Source: Prevotella sp. MGM1 (lineage in GTDB: Bacteria > Bacteroidota > Bacteroidia > Bacteroidales > Bacteroidaceae). Taken from it: a stretch of DNA of 64,000 nucleotides. The DNA is taken from contig NZ_BEWV01000216.1 in NCBI RefSeq assembly GCF_002933775.1, forward strand, positions 36,044 through 100,043, in the 5' to 3' direction. The notes beneath the pieces are model-generated. The model searched no databases. It saw only the letters and a program-made list of their open reading frames with translations, and had not been told where the DNA came from. Position numbers and translations under genes: made by a program. Each line of letters starts with the position of its first letter. Position 1 is the stretch's first letter. Positions 18,840-27,829 of this stretch are shown in pieces.

Positions 18840-21422
18840 CTATCTTTTCATCATCTTACGTGAGAATGTACCCTCAGAAGATTTTACCTTGAGTATATAC
18901 GCACCTCCGGCAAGCCGTCCGAGACCCATTATCTGCAGCGGAGCATTGTTGCCGGCAAAGTGATTGACGCCATATACCTTTGCACCGGTGATGGCATATA
19001 TGCCTATCTCGACGTTCTGAGGTCTCTTAAGATTGAAGCCCAGCACTATATTATCCGCCATCGAGCTGCCGCTCCTCAAACTTACCCACTCTTCATTTTG
19101 ACCGGCTACGATGCCGTCAATACCGTTCTTGTCCATACATGTGACACGGATGGTATCGAAACGTGTGGACTTGTCCACTACATTTGAACCGCTCTTTATC
19201 ACAAACTCATACGTGCCGACGGCCGACGGCTTGCCTTCGAGTACCAGTTTCTGCTCTTTTATGGTACGTGTGAACTTGAAACCGTCCATCACCTTGCCAG
19301 GAACCTCCGTCCCGTCGGGATTTATCGACAGGTAAAGACTGGGCGTAGTGCAGTTCTTGTAATTGATAACGACGGGCACGATGCTGTCGCCGAGACTCAC
19401 GTTCTGTTCCATCGCACCGTCGCCCACAAGAGTATAGCGTGTGAGGAACATGTCGGGCAGGTAGTATCCGAGGTGAGGAGGCTGGTTGTATGCCGTGTTC
19501 TGCCATGTTATACCCATGCGATACGTATGGTCGTGCATCAGCGTGGGAACACGGAACTTCGTCTCAACGTTTGTAGTGAAGATGTTCAGATGAGCTGCGT
19601 CGCTGCCATCCCACAGTATCAGTTCCTCGCGCCAGTCGCCAAGAATGTCGGCAAGCAGGTTTGGAGTTTTCTTGGATCCGTTGCATGTAGACGAGTGAGC
19701 GATGTCATAGAAATTCTTTCCCGACTTCGGGTATATGCGGCTTGTGCCGTTACCGGTCCACTTGTCCATCTGGTTTCCGTCGAGAAGTTCGTCTTGCAGG
19801 TCGCCATCCCAGTAGGCACGGAAGTTAATGGAAGTTCCCTTATCGCTGATTGCCTGCCCAGTCACGGCGCTACGCTGCGACCTGTCTGCAGCCGAGCTGA
19901 ACTCGAAACCACGGTTGTCAGCATCTATATCGGCAGCTATTCCGCGGCCGTTATCTCCGCCGGAGGTAGCGCTCCATATAATCTCTCCCGTTGCGGCATC
20001 GTGCAAATCCCATCCGTAGGGACTGCCTTCATGTACCTGGAACACCTCAAGCCCCGGGCGATCGGGTATCAGGTCGCTCAGATGTATAGCGTCTCCATGT
20101 CCATAGCCGGTGGCATAGAGCAGCTTTCCGTCGTTGTCTATGGCGCAAGAGCCCCATATTATCTCGTCGCATCCGTCACCATCGACATCGGAACAAGAGA
20201 TATTATGGTTTCCATTGCCATAAGCCGTCTTGCTTCCGGCTCCCCCACGGGTATTCGTATTATAGGTAAAAGTCTCCTTCTTTCCGTCGGCATCCGTCAG
20301 TTCGACCGTCGTCTGCGACTTGGAGTAATGCAGCCATTTCTGCTTCAGGCGCTCGCCGTCGAAATCAACGGCCCAAAGAAATGCGTATGTATAATATCCG
20401 CGGCACATAACGGCACTCGGGTTCTTGTCCGGACCGTCGAGATATGCCACCGTGGCAAGATAGCGTTCTCCGCGGTTTCCGTACGATCCGTTATCGGTCT
20501 TGCCGCTCCGATCGTCCCAGTTGAACGATCCGGGCTTGTCTCCTCCATACTGCGCGTTGCGGTTAGGGTTATAGAATATGGTATGTATCGCCGCTCCTGT
20601 AAGTCCGTCGAACACAGTGAGATACTCCTGCCCGCTATTGATCCTTCCTGCCGAGGTGCGATGGTCTTTTGAATTGTCGGCACCCTTTATCTCGTCTTCC
20701 GTGGCAACCTGATTTACGTATGTGCCCGTCCCGTCAATACTTCCGGGAGCTGTCTTGCACACAAGCTCGGCCTTGCCGTCACCATCGAAGTCATATACGA
20801 GAAACTGGGTGTAATGCGCTCCGGCACGGATATTAGTTCCAAGATCTATCCGCCACAGTTTCTTACCGTCGAGTTTATAGCAGTCGAGAAATACGTTTCC
20901 GGTGTATCCGCTCTTGGAATTGTCCTGCGAGTTGGACGGATCCCACTTCAATATTATCTCATAGTTTCCATCGCCATCCACGTCTCCCACGCTGCAATCG
21001 TTGGGAGTGTAGCTGTATGTCTGTCCGTCGGGCGATTTCCCGTCTGCCGGTTTGTCAAGCGGCAACGAACGGTAAATGTCTCCCCACGACGTAACAGCCT
21101 CCGTGGTGTCTCTCACCCCTCCCTGTTGATATGTCACAACCTGATACTTGCTGTTCGCATACCCCACAGGATCGACTATCGACGTTGTTCCGGTGATATT
21201 CTTTTTCAGCGACTGTCCGTCGCAAAGTACCTCAAAAACGGTGGAGTCGTTGTCAGTCCCGAGCATTCGCCAACTGACGAAACGGCCGTTACCGCTGCTT
21301 GCCGGCACGACCACCAGTCCGCGGTTGAGCTTTTCCATCTGGCTGACCGGTGTGTTCTGAGCGCCGGCACCCATAGGCAACACAGCCAACAAGGCTAATC
21401 CTAAATGTCTAAATCTTTTCAT
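18840..21422 (-). CDS. PL11 rhamnogalacturonan lyase with C-terminal sorting-type domain
   Basis: An 860-residue secreted lyase with signal peptide (MKRFRHLGLALLAVLPMGAGA). It has the PL11 hallmarks: LNRGLVVV...GRFVSWRMLGTD at the start, then propeller calcium loops DVDGDGNYEI (about residue 145), DFDGDGKAEL (about 215) and DVDGDGCDEI (about 410), plus HDHTYRMGITWQN and YNQPPHLGYYLPD near the end of the catalytic domain (about residue 640). It would cleave the rhamnogalacturonan I backbone by beta-elimination. The final 75 residues (YAITGAKVYGV ... GGAYILKVKSSEGTFSRKMMKR) look like a T9SS-type sorting domain, implying surface display or release. It shares the catalytic family with the protein at 4748-9292 but lacks the repeat region. 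Its own -7 box TAAGTTTG is at 21452-21459. Confidence 0.88.
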   Translation of the reverse strand: MKRFRHLGLALLAVLPMGAGAQNTPVSQMEKLNRGLVVVPASSGNGRFVSWRMLGTDNDSTVFEVLCDGQSLKKNITGTTSIVDPVGYANSKYQVVTYQQGGVRDTTEAVTSWGDIYRSLPLDKPADGKSPDGQTYSYTPNDCSVGDVDGDGNYEIILKWDPSNSQDNSKSGYTGNVFLDCYKLDGKKLWRIDLGTNIRAGAHYTQFLVYDFDGDGKAELVCKTAPGSIDGTGTYVNQVATEDEIKGADNSKDHRTSAGRINSGQEYLTVFDGLTGAAIHTIFYNPNRNAQYGGDKPGSFNWDDRSGKTDNGSYGNRGERYLATVAYLDGPDKNPSAVMCRGYYTYAFLWAVDFDGERLKQKWLHYSKSQTTVELTDADGKKETFTYNTNTRGGAGSKTAYGNGNHNISCSDVDGDGCDEIIWGSCAIDNDGKLLYATGYGHGDAIHLSDLIPDRPGLEVFQVHEGSPYGWDLHDAATGEIIWSATSGGDNGRGIAADIDADNRGFEFSSAADRSQRSAVTGQAISDKGTSINFRAYWDGDLQDELLDGNQMDKWTGNGTSRIYPKSGKNFYDIAHSSTCNGSKKTPNLLADILGDWREELILWDGSDAAHLNIFTTNVETKFRVPTLMHDHTYRMGITWQNTAYNQPPHLGYYLPDMFLTRYTLVGDGAMEQNVSLGDSIVPVVINYKNCTTPSLYLSINPDGTEVPGKVMDGFKFTRTIKEQKLVLEGKPSAVGTYEFVIKSGSNVVDKSTRFDTIRVTCMDKNGIDGIVAGQNEEWVSLRSGSSMADNIVLGFNLKRPQNVEIGIYAITGAKVYGVNHFAGNNAPLQIMGLGRLAGGAYILKVKSSEGTFSRKMMKR

Positions 21423-21451
21423 ATCAGTAGTAATAATTATAGTTTAATGTA

Positions 21452-21459
21452 CAAACTTA
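21452..21459 (-). promoter_or_regulatory. Putative -7 box of the second PL11 gene
   Basis: Minus-strand TAAGTTTG followed by TAC, 30 bp upstream of the ATG at 21422. Matches TAnnTTTG. Confidence 0.5.
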
Positions 21460-21656
21460 CGACAAAATAGCTAAATTAATAACCTTTTGCTGTTTTTTAA
21501 CATTTTATCCTCAATATTTCCGTTTTCCCCTTTCATTATGACGATTTGTCTATGCAGACGTATTCACTCATCACTTATATTTCCGCCACACAAGCCATAC
21601 GGGCAAACATTGGCTTCGCAAATCTCTGCATACCGGTATACCGGTTCTCAAGACTG

Positions 21657-22616
21657 TCACCACTTCACACGTCCGTACTTCTCTTTATACCACAGTTGCC
21701 ATGCGTTCACCATATTCTGCCAAATCACGTATGCTCCCGGAGCCACGGCCGCGAGAGGATTGAGAAACGTGACAGTGAGCCATATCGCCACCACAGTATT
21801 TTTCTGGCCGAGCGCCTGACCTGCACTGATATTGTCGCCGTATGGCCGTCCTACTCCCTTGCCGAGCGAGAAAAGCACAAGAGCGACCACAAGCGGCAAG
21901 GAAAGAAGACCCACGAGTACGACACCTGTCACCGAAGAATAGAGAATGTTGTGCACCGTAAGTCCGGTGACTACAGCCAGATTAAAGCACCACATATAGA
22001 AACCGAAGTTTCTCGTGCGGCAGATGCGTTCGTTGAGACGGGGCAGAAATTTACGGGTGAGCACGGCAAGCACCAACGGTGCCACAAGCACCGAGGCCAC
22101 ATTGCGCAATACAAGCAGCGACGTGGCCACGAAAGGTATGTGCGCCTCTTTCTCGACAAAAGGGAAAAGAACGGGGATGATGAGCGATGTGACGAGATTG
22201 TCTATGATAGTGAAAATTGTCAGCGAGGCTATGCTGCCACCAAGCTTCTCGGTCACTACCGCGGCAGCGGCGGCCGTGGGACATACCACACAGACGAAAG
22301 CGCCTTCGAGAACGAGTTTCAGACCCTCATCGTCGACAGACGTGATGAGCCACACGAGAGCTACAGAAATGGCTACACGGGCTATCTGGAGCCACAAATG
22401 CCACGGCCGCGGCTTCATGTCACGGAGTTGTATCTTACAGAACGTGACATAAAGGATAAGAAACATACCGTAAGGCAGCGTATCAACCAGAACCGGCCCG
22501 ACGGTGTAGCCAACAGGTTCAAGCAGCTCCACGTTAGAAAAAAGCAGATAAAATACCGTGCCAACGCATATTGAAACGGGTAAAGTCCATTTCTTGACAA
22601 AAGAAACTATGCTCAT
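21657..22616 (-). CDS. BASS-family (bile acid:sodium symporter-like) transporter
   Basis: A 319-residue inner-membrane protein with about nine or ten hydrophobic segments. The segment EGAFVCVVCPTAAAAAVVTEKLGGS and the C-terminal GQALGQKNTVVAIWLTVTF...NPLAAVAPGAYVIWQN are BASS/SBF family signatures, the latter containing the crossover-helix polar residues that bind sodium and substrate. Family members import organic anions (bile acids, pantothenate, ketoacids and others); the substrate here cannot be told from sequence. It stands alone, transcribed toward the PL11 gene, with a -7 box TACCTTTG at 22625-22632 only a few bases before its ATG. Confidence 0.8.
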   Translation of the reverse strand: MSIVSFVKKWTLPVSICVGTVFYLLFSNVELLEPVGYTVGPVLVDTLPYGMFLILYVTFCKIQLRDMKPRPWHLWLQIARVAISVALVWLITSVDDEGLKLVLEGAFVCVVCPTAAAAAVVTEKLGGSIASLTIFTIIDNLVTSLIIPVLFPFVEKEAHIPFVATSLLVLRNVASVLVAPLVLAVLTRKFLPRLNERICRTRNFGFYMWCFNLAVVTGLTVHNILYSSVTGVVLVGLLSLPLVVALVLFSLGKGVGRPYGDNISAGQALGQKNTVVAIWLTVTFLNPLAAVAPGAYVIWQNMVNAWQLWYKEKYGRVKW

Positions 22617-22624
22617 AACGGATG

Positions 22625-22632
22625 CAAAGGTA
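22625..22632 (-). promoter_or_regulatory. Putative -7 box of the BASS transporter gene
   Basis: Minus-strand TACCTTTG followed by CATC, 8 bp upstream of the ATG, suggesting an almost leaderless transcript. Confidence 0.45.
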
Positions 22633-22811
22633 GCAAAATAATGCGACTAAAAACGGTTGACGACAGAAAATATGCATAGGGATATGTATCGCTACAATGC
22701 CTGTAACGAAATATTCTCTGATGTATATTTCCAATAAGAGAAATAACAACCCTACACCCAAACCATGATAAATATTTTTCTGTCAAACTGTCTTTTTTTC
22801 ATTTTTATTGC

Positions 22812-22819
22812 TATCTTTG
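22812..22819 (+). promoter_or_regulatory. Putative -7 box of the TonB-dependent receptor gene
   Basis: TATCTTTG followed by CCG. It lies 52 bp before the ATG at 22872. A small hairpin (CCGCA ... TGCGG, about 22822-22843) follows in the leader. I saw no cobalamin-riboswitch B12 box here. Confidence 0.55.
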
Positions 22820-22871
22820 CCGCCCGCAAGGTAAAATCCTGCGGTTTTTATTAACATCATTTATTAACTTT

Positions 22872-24944
22872 ATGTACAAGACAAACTCAAACAAGAGGGA
22901 TGTGTTCAAGTTCCACCGTTTCGGACACAAAGGATACTCTCTCTTTGCCAGCTTGGGTCGCGAGGTGCTCATCGGTACACTCAGCGTTGTCACACTGTCG
23001 CACGCAAAGGCCGACGGAGTGAGCGTCGAGCCTGTGACAGCCGATACCACCGCGGTGCGTACCGACAGGGAACTGTCGCTCGAAGAGGTGAACATCACCG
23101 GATCGAGGGCGCCGCTGACAAGAAGCCAGGCAGCGAGAATGGTAACCGTACTGGAACGCGACGAGATCGCGCAGGCTCCGGTACAAAGTATTAACGACTT
23201 GCTGAAATACGCCGTGGGAGCGGATGTCAGGCAGCGCGGACCGATTGGAGCGCAGACGGACATCAGCCTCAGGGGCAGCAACAACGAGCAGATCACAATA
23301 CTGCTCAACGGCATCAACATCTGCGACCCGCAGACAGGCCATAACACTTTCGATTTCCCGGTTGACATTAGTGAAATCGAACGGATAGAAGTTCTCGAAG
23401 GACCCGCCGGACGTGTATATGGCACATCATCACTACTCGGAGCAATAAACATCATCACCAAAACACCGGCACGCAGCAGCATCGACGCACATGCGGAAGC
23501 GGGGTCGTATGGTTATGCGGCTGCGGGAGCGAGAGCAAACATTGCACGAGGCAAATGGAACAACCAGCTATCGGGAGGATATACCCGCAGTGACGGATAT
23601 AGCCGCAACAAGGCCGGAGGACTGAACGCCGACTTCAGTGGCGGCAAGAGTTTCTATCAGGGCAACTATACCGATGACGACATGATCGTGAAATGGCACG
23701 CAGGAATAAGCACGAAAGATTTCGGCTCAAACACGTTCTACGGCGTGAAGTGGGACGACCAGTTCGAGCACGTCACCAAGACGTTCACAGCCATCCAGGC
23801 CGAGAATCGCAGAGGACGTTTCAGAATAAAACCGTCCATATACTGGAACCGCACGGCCGACCGGTTCGAGCTGTTCCGCAACGCACCTGAAAAATCGAAG
23901 TTCAACTATCACCGCTCCGATGTATTCGGAGTGAACATCAACAGTTATTTCGACTGGGCACTGGGACGCACGGCCATCGGTGCAGAGCTGCGCAATGAGG
24001 ACGTAATCAGCACATCGCTGGGCGAGCCTCTAGACAAGCCGCACCACATACACGGCACAGACCGCGACTATACCGGCGGACTGAACAGGACTAACATCAG
24101 TTTTGTGGTCGAACACAACATCCTGCTCAGACGTTTCACACTTTCTGCCGGACTCGTGGCGGCGAAAAACTCATGGAACAACATGAACATGCGCGTATAC
24201 CCGGGCATCGACGCAAGTTACCGGATAGGGCACGACTGGAAAGTATATGCCTCGTGGAACACGTCGCTGCGCATGCCGTCGGTGACAGAACTCTACTACA
24301 CGCAAGAGGGATACAAGGCTGACAAATATCTGAAACCGGAAGAAATGTCGGCATTCGAGGCGGGTGTCAAATACGGAGGACGCTGCGTGACGGCAAGCGC
24401 AAACGTATATTACAACCACTGCACAAACCTCATCGACTGGATACGGCACACTGACCTTGGCCCTGACGCCCCATGGGAATCAGTGAACTTCACTGAAGTG
24501 AACGCTGTAGGCATGTCAGCATCTGTACGTGTCGACTTGGCACGGCTCATGCCAGGACAGCGTGTCCTGAGGTCATTCAACGTGGCATACAGCTACATAG
24601 ACCAGTCGAAAGACGAGCAAGCGAACATACAGAGCAAGTACTCGCTCGAATATCTGAGACACAAGGTGGTGGCATCGATGCACGCCGACATACTGCCATC
24701 GCTACGGCTCGGAGTGTACTACCGCTTTCAGGAACGCACCGGAACATACGCAGACGCTGCCGGAACGGTGCTATCATACAGCCCGTACTCCATCGTCGAC
24801 ACGCGCCTGTCGTGGCACGCCTCGGGATACAAGCTTTACGTAGAGGCCAACAATGTATTCGACAAGTCTTACGTTGACTATGGCAACATTCCGCAACCAG
24901 GCGCATGGATAATGGCCGGCGCGGTATTCAACGTGAAACTGTAA
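22872..24944 (+). CDS. TonB-dependent outer-membrane receptor
   Basis: A 690-residue receptor. The long N-terminal leader (MYKTNSNKRDVFKFHRFG...) followed by a hydrophobic stretch and LSHAKA is the characteristic start of a conserved Bacteroidales TonB-receptor group. A plug domain spans about residues 70-195 (SLEEVNITGSRAP, INDLLKYAVGADVRQRGP, ISLRGSNNEQITILLNGI, IERIEVLEGPAGRVYGTSSLLGAINIITK). The remainder is a 22-strand-type barrel ending in the aromatic-poor but typical terminal strand AWIMAGAVFNVKL. There is no N-terminal carboxypeptidase-like extension, so it is BtuB/Cir-like rather than SusC-like. The ligand (cobalamin, siderophore or metal chelate) cannot be assigned: no riboswitch or ABC transporter genes are adjacent. 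Confidence 0.85.
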   Translation: MYKTNSNKRDVFKFHRFGHKGYSLFASLGREVLIGTLSVVTLSHAKADGVSVEPVTADTTAVRTDRELSLEEVNITGSRAPLTRSQAARMVTVLERDEIAQAPVQSINDLLKYAVGADVRQRGPIGAQTDISLRGSNNEQITILLNGINICDPQTGHNTFDFPVDISEIERIEVLEGPAGRVYGTSSLLGAINIITKTPARSSIDAHAEAGSYGYAAAGARANIARGKWNNQLSGGYTRSDGYSRNKAGGLNADFSGGKSFYQGNYTDDDMIVKWHAGISTKDFGSNTFYGVKWDDQFEHVTKTFTAIQAENRRGRFRIKPSIYWNRTADRFELFRNAPEKSKFNYHRSDVFGVNINSYFDWALGRTAIGAELRNEDVISTSLGEPLDKPHHIHGTDRDYTGGLNRTNISFVVEHNILLRRFTLSAGLVAAKNSWNNMNMRVYPGIDASYRIGHDWKVYASWNTSLRMPSVTELYYTQEGYKADKYLKPEEMSAFEAGVKYGGRCVTASANVYYNHCTNLIDWIRHTDLGPDAPWESVNFTEVNAVGMSASVRVDLARLMPGQRVLRSFNVAYSYIDQSKDEQANIQSKYSLEYLRHKVVASMHADILPSLRLGVYYRFQERTGTYADAAGTVLSYSPYSIVDTRLSWHASGYKLYVEANNVFDKSYVDYGNIPQPGAWIMAGAVFNVKL

Positions 24945-24959
24945 AGACGACATAAAACA

Positions 24960-25004
24960 AGAACTCCATGCTTCATGCCGAACAGGCACTACGCATGGAG
25001 TTCT
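24960..25004. terminator. Hairpin between receptor gene and dnaA
   Basis: Outer arms AGAACTCCATGC (24960-24971) and GCATGGAGTTCT (24993-25004) pair perfectly and enclose a smaller TGCC/GGCA hairpin. It starts 16 bp after the receptor stop codon. The following sequence is AT-rich rather than a clean T run. Confidence 0.6.
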
Positions 25005-25148
25005 CATTATATATAAAAGCCCTTAAAGTTATATTCCTTTCCGCTTATTCACTTACCGTTCTCCGAACGATTGCTTAAAAACCGCCAATCGGCTACCATA
25101 ACGCCCTTACTCACTATTATCATGACTTAACCATCAGCGACTTGCCGC

Positions 25149-26558
25149 TCACTTCTTCAGACGGAACGAGTTTTCGATACTGTTAAGTTCCTCCACAAAG
25201 GCTTTATCCACCTTTAAACGCTGCTCAACAGTGGAACAACTGTGGATTACGGTAGAGTGATCGCGATTGCCGATAAGCTGCCCTATGCGAGAGGCCGGCA
25301 TCTTGGTGTATTTCTGAGCGAAATACATCGACACCTGACGCACTGTCACATAGTCGCGCTTACGGCTGCGGCTAAACACGTTCTGTTGAGTCACGTTATA
25401 GTGAGTACACACTTTTTCAAGAATATCATCCACGGTAAGAGGGCGGTTGTCTACCTTCACGGCACGTTTGATGACCCGCTCGGCCAAGTGCATGTCTATA
25501 TTGCAGTTGTATACCACCGAATAAGCCATCAGCGAGTTAATAACCCCTTCGAGATCACGCACGCTGCCATTGGCCGTCTCGGCTATAAATCCGATTACAT
25601 TATCAGGGATTTTAAGACCATCGCGGCGGCATTTCGATTTCAGAATGTCTATGCATAACTGCACGTTGGGCTTTTCAAGCTCAGCAATGAGTCCGCAACT
25701 GAACCTGGTAAGCAACCGGTCTTTCATTCCCTGCAACTCTACCGGCGGGCGGTCGCTTGCCAGTATTATCTGCTTTCCGTTGCGGAAAAGATGATTGAAG
25801 ATATGGAAAAAAGTGTCGAGAGTCTTCGGAGCCGTCGCCCACTCCTGTATATCATCGACGATGAGCACGTCGATAGACTGATAGAAATTGATAAAGTCGT
25901 TCGTGGTGTTCTGCCGTGTGGAGTCGGTATACTGCACCTGAAAAAGCCTTGCGCTTACATAAAGCACGCGCTTGGCAGGATACATCTCCTTACAGCGCAC
26001 ACCGATGGCATTGACAAGATGGGTTTTCCCACATCCCGAAGGTCCGTATATGAAGAAAGGATTGAATGTAGACTTCCCCGGATGCTCCGCAATGGAAAGT
26101 CCCACCGTGCGCGGCAGCTTGTTGCTCTCGCCCTCTATATAGTTATTAAAAGTCTGACGAGTGTTCAACTGCGGGTTAAGTTCCTGCGAAACAGCGGCAT
26201 TTGCCGTCCTCGCTGCCTCACCGCCACGTGCCGTAGCCTGCGGAGCACTGATCTCGGCAGGCTCTTCCGCCTCCACCTCCTGGGCTATATTGTGGGCCTT
26301 GTCCACCACTATGCGATAACGCAACTTAACGCTTGTGCCGAAACAATGTGTCAGAACCTTGCCCAGAAGACCTATATAATATTGCTCCAAGTACTCATAA
26401 ACATATTGACTCGGTACCTGAACCAACAGCGTCCGTGCCTCAACGGAGTAAGACTCGAAGACTATCGGTTGAAACCAAGTGTTGAACTGCTGCTCCGTGA
26501 CATTCTCCTTAATCAGTGTAAGGCACTTGTCCCAGAGCATCTTATGCTTATTTACCAT
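25149..26558 (-). CDS. dnaA: Chromosomal replication initiator DnaA
   Basis: 469 residues from the ATG at 26558, chosen because it places MLWDKCLTLIKENVTEQQFNTWF (domain I) at the N-terminus as in other DnaA proteins; 30 extra upstream residues look spurious. A flexible Ala/Glu linker follows (domain II, about residues 95-130). Domain III has the AAA+ Walker A GPSGCGKTHL near residue 170, Walker B LIVDD near 230 and the DRPPVELQGMKDRLLTRF sensor/arginine-finger region. Domain IV has the DnaA-box-binding signature GNRDHSTVIHS near residue 432. It opens the replication origin. A near-consensus DnaA box lies upstream at 26693. No dnaN or recF neighbour, as is usual in Bacteroidales. Confidence 0.96.
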   Translation of the reverse strand: MVNKHKMLWDKCLTLIKENVTEQQFNTWFQPIVFESYSVEARTLLVQVPSQYVYEYLEQYYIGLLGKVLTHCFGTSVKLRYRIVVDKAHNIAQEVEAEEPAEISAPQATARGGEAARTANAAVSQELNPQLNTRQTFNNYIEGESNKLPRTVGLSIAEHPGKSTFNPFFIYGPSGCGKTHLVNAIGVRCKEMYPAKRVLYVSARLFQVQYTDSTRQNTTNDFINFYQSIDVLIVDDIQEWATAPKTLDTFFHIFNHLFRNGKQIILASDRPPVELQGMKDRLLTRFSCGLIAELEKPNVQLCIDILKSKCRRDGLKIPDNVIGFIAETANGSVRDLEGVINSLMAYSVVYNCNIDMHLAERVIKRAVKVDNRPLTVDDILEKVCTHYNVTQQNVFSRSRKRDYVTVRQVSMYFAQKYTKMPASRIGQLIGNRDHSTVIHSCSTVEQRLKVDKAFVEELNSIENSFRLKK

Positions 26559-26926
26559 CAGAGTATATTTATCGTTATTATATAATCCGATAAGGATTAC
26601 ATCATTATTAGCGAATGCAAATTTCGCTTTTTTTTCCGAAATAGACAAATTTTAAGTTTCGAACTTTACATGTCCGGCAACACGTAAGTCACTTATCCAC
26701 GGCACATTAAGTGTAAACCAGCCATTTTTCATGTCTAAATAAGGACACTTACCACCAACCCACTGTGTCTCAGCCGTTTAAAATCATAAAACCATCAAAA
26801 GACATTTAAAGTGCTTTCAATGGCTTTTCAGACTTAAAACCCATATTCACAATACATTCCGCATAATCCGGAACATCATGACATGCGTCTTCATACAATT
26901 TAGACGAAATAAAAATCAGGCAATCC
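26559..26926. other. dnaA upstream region, possible origin or autoregulatory segment
   Basis: 368 bp without a gene between dnaA and the MCE gene. It includes a DnaA box with 8 of 9 consensus bases (26693-26701) and AT-rich stretches. I saw only this one convincing box, so a complete oriC is not demonstrated. Confidence 0.45.
26693..26701 (+). promoter_or_regulatory. Near-consensus DnaA box
   Basis: TTATCCACG versus consensus TTATCCACA, 135 bp upstream of the dnaA start. Could serve autoregulation of dnaA. Confidence 0.4.
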
Positions 26927-27829
26927 TTATTTGGCTTTCCGTCCGAATACGGAGAAATGTACGTATCGCTTGGGATGCTGTTTGAGATCTATCATCAATG
27001 AATCGGCATCGCGCATGGTGGCCGTCAGATTATTATAAAGCTCCGGATCACGCATGAGCAACCCGAAAGTACCCTCGTCGCTGTTCATCTTCTCCGTAAG
27101 ATCATGCACATTTGCGAGCGTGGCATCAACCTTTGCCATGGTCGAGGCAACGTCTACGGCTGTCAATTGTGCGGTCAGTTTGTCCGTATTGTCGAGCACT
27201 TTATTTGCTTTTTCCATCATTCCGGGTACGTTTCTATTCAGACCGGCCATCAGCCTGTTGGTCTCCCTGGTGGTAACCATAAGTTCCGAGGTTATCTGAT
27301 CCACATTATGAATAGAATTTAAAAGCGCCTTATCGTACAGAAGCATATTCAGACCGGCCATTATCGAGTCGAGCTTCGGCAACATCTTCTCCACCGTAGG
27401 TATCATCGCCGCCGCACGTCCGAGCATTCCGGCATCCTTGTTTCCGATGATAGTGTCGCCCACGACCAGGTGCTCCAACGGATTTCCGGTAAGCATCAGG
27501 TTCACTTTAATATTACCGAGCATGTCACTCTCTATCTCGGCTGTCGAGCCTTTGGGCAGCCGTAAGTTCTTGTCAAGTCCCACAACGGCTATTATCTCGC
27601 CCGTCTTATTATAATTGTATATAATGTCTTTCACCACACCGACCTTATAACCTGCGGCATATACGGGACTCGACGCAGACAAACCGCTGATGTCATCGAA
27701 TGCCACATAATATGTATCCTCGTTTGAATAAAGGCTCAATCCTTTCAGGAATTGCAGTCCGAAGAAAAGAACCACAATACCAGCTATGGCCACAAGTGCT
27801 ATCTGCACTTCCTTATTAAAGAATTTCAT
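26927..27829 (-). CDS. MCE-family (MlaD-like) lipid transport protein
   Basis: A 300-residue protein anchored by one N-terminal membrane helix (about residues 9-28, IALVAIAGIVVLFFGLQFL). An MCE domain follows (YYVAFDDISGLSASSPVYAAGYKVGVVKDI, then LPKGSTAEIESDMLGNIKVNL). The C-terminal half is helical, as in single-domain MlaD relatives of Bacteroidota. MCE proteins form rings in the periplasm that move phospholipids between membranes. Its start overlaps the stop of the amidase gene by 4 bp (ATGA), so translation is probably coupled. No MlaE/MlaF genes are present in the window, so it must use permease and ATPase genes located elsewhere. Confidence 0.85.
   Translation of the reverse strand: MKFFNKEVQIALVAIAGIVVLFFGLQFLKGLSLYSNEDTYYVAFDDISGLSASSPVYAAGYKVGVVKDIIYNYNKTGEIIAVVGLDKNLRLPKGSTAEIESDMLGNIKVNLMLTGNPLEHLVVGDTIIGNKDAGMLGRAAAMIPTVEKMLPKLDSIMAGLNMLLYDKALLNSIHNVDQITSELMVTTRETNRLMAGLNRNVPGMMEKANKVLDNTDKLTAQLTAVDVASTMAKVDATLANVHDLTEKMNSDEGTFGLLMRDPELYNNLTATMRDADSLMIDLKQHPKRYVHFSVFGRKAK

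Noticed and set aside
22617..22871. Possible cobalamin riboswitch before the TonB-dependent receptor
   Set aside because: No B12-box-like sequence or multi-stem fold was visible; only a short leader hairpin is present. The same negative result holds for the nrdJ leader.
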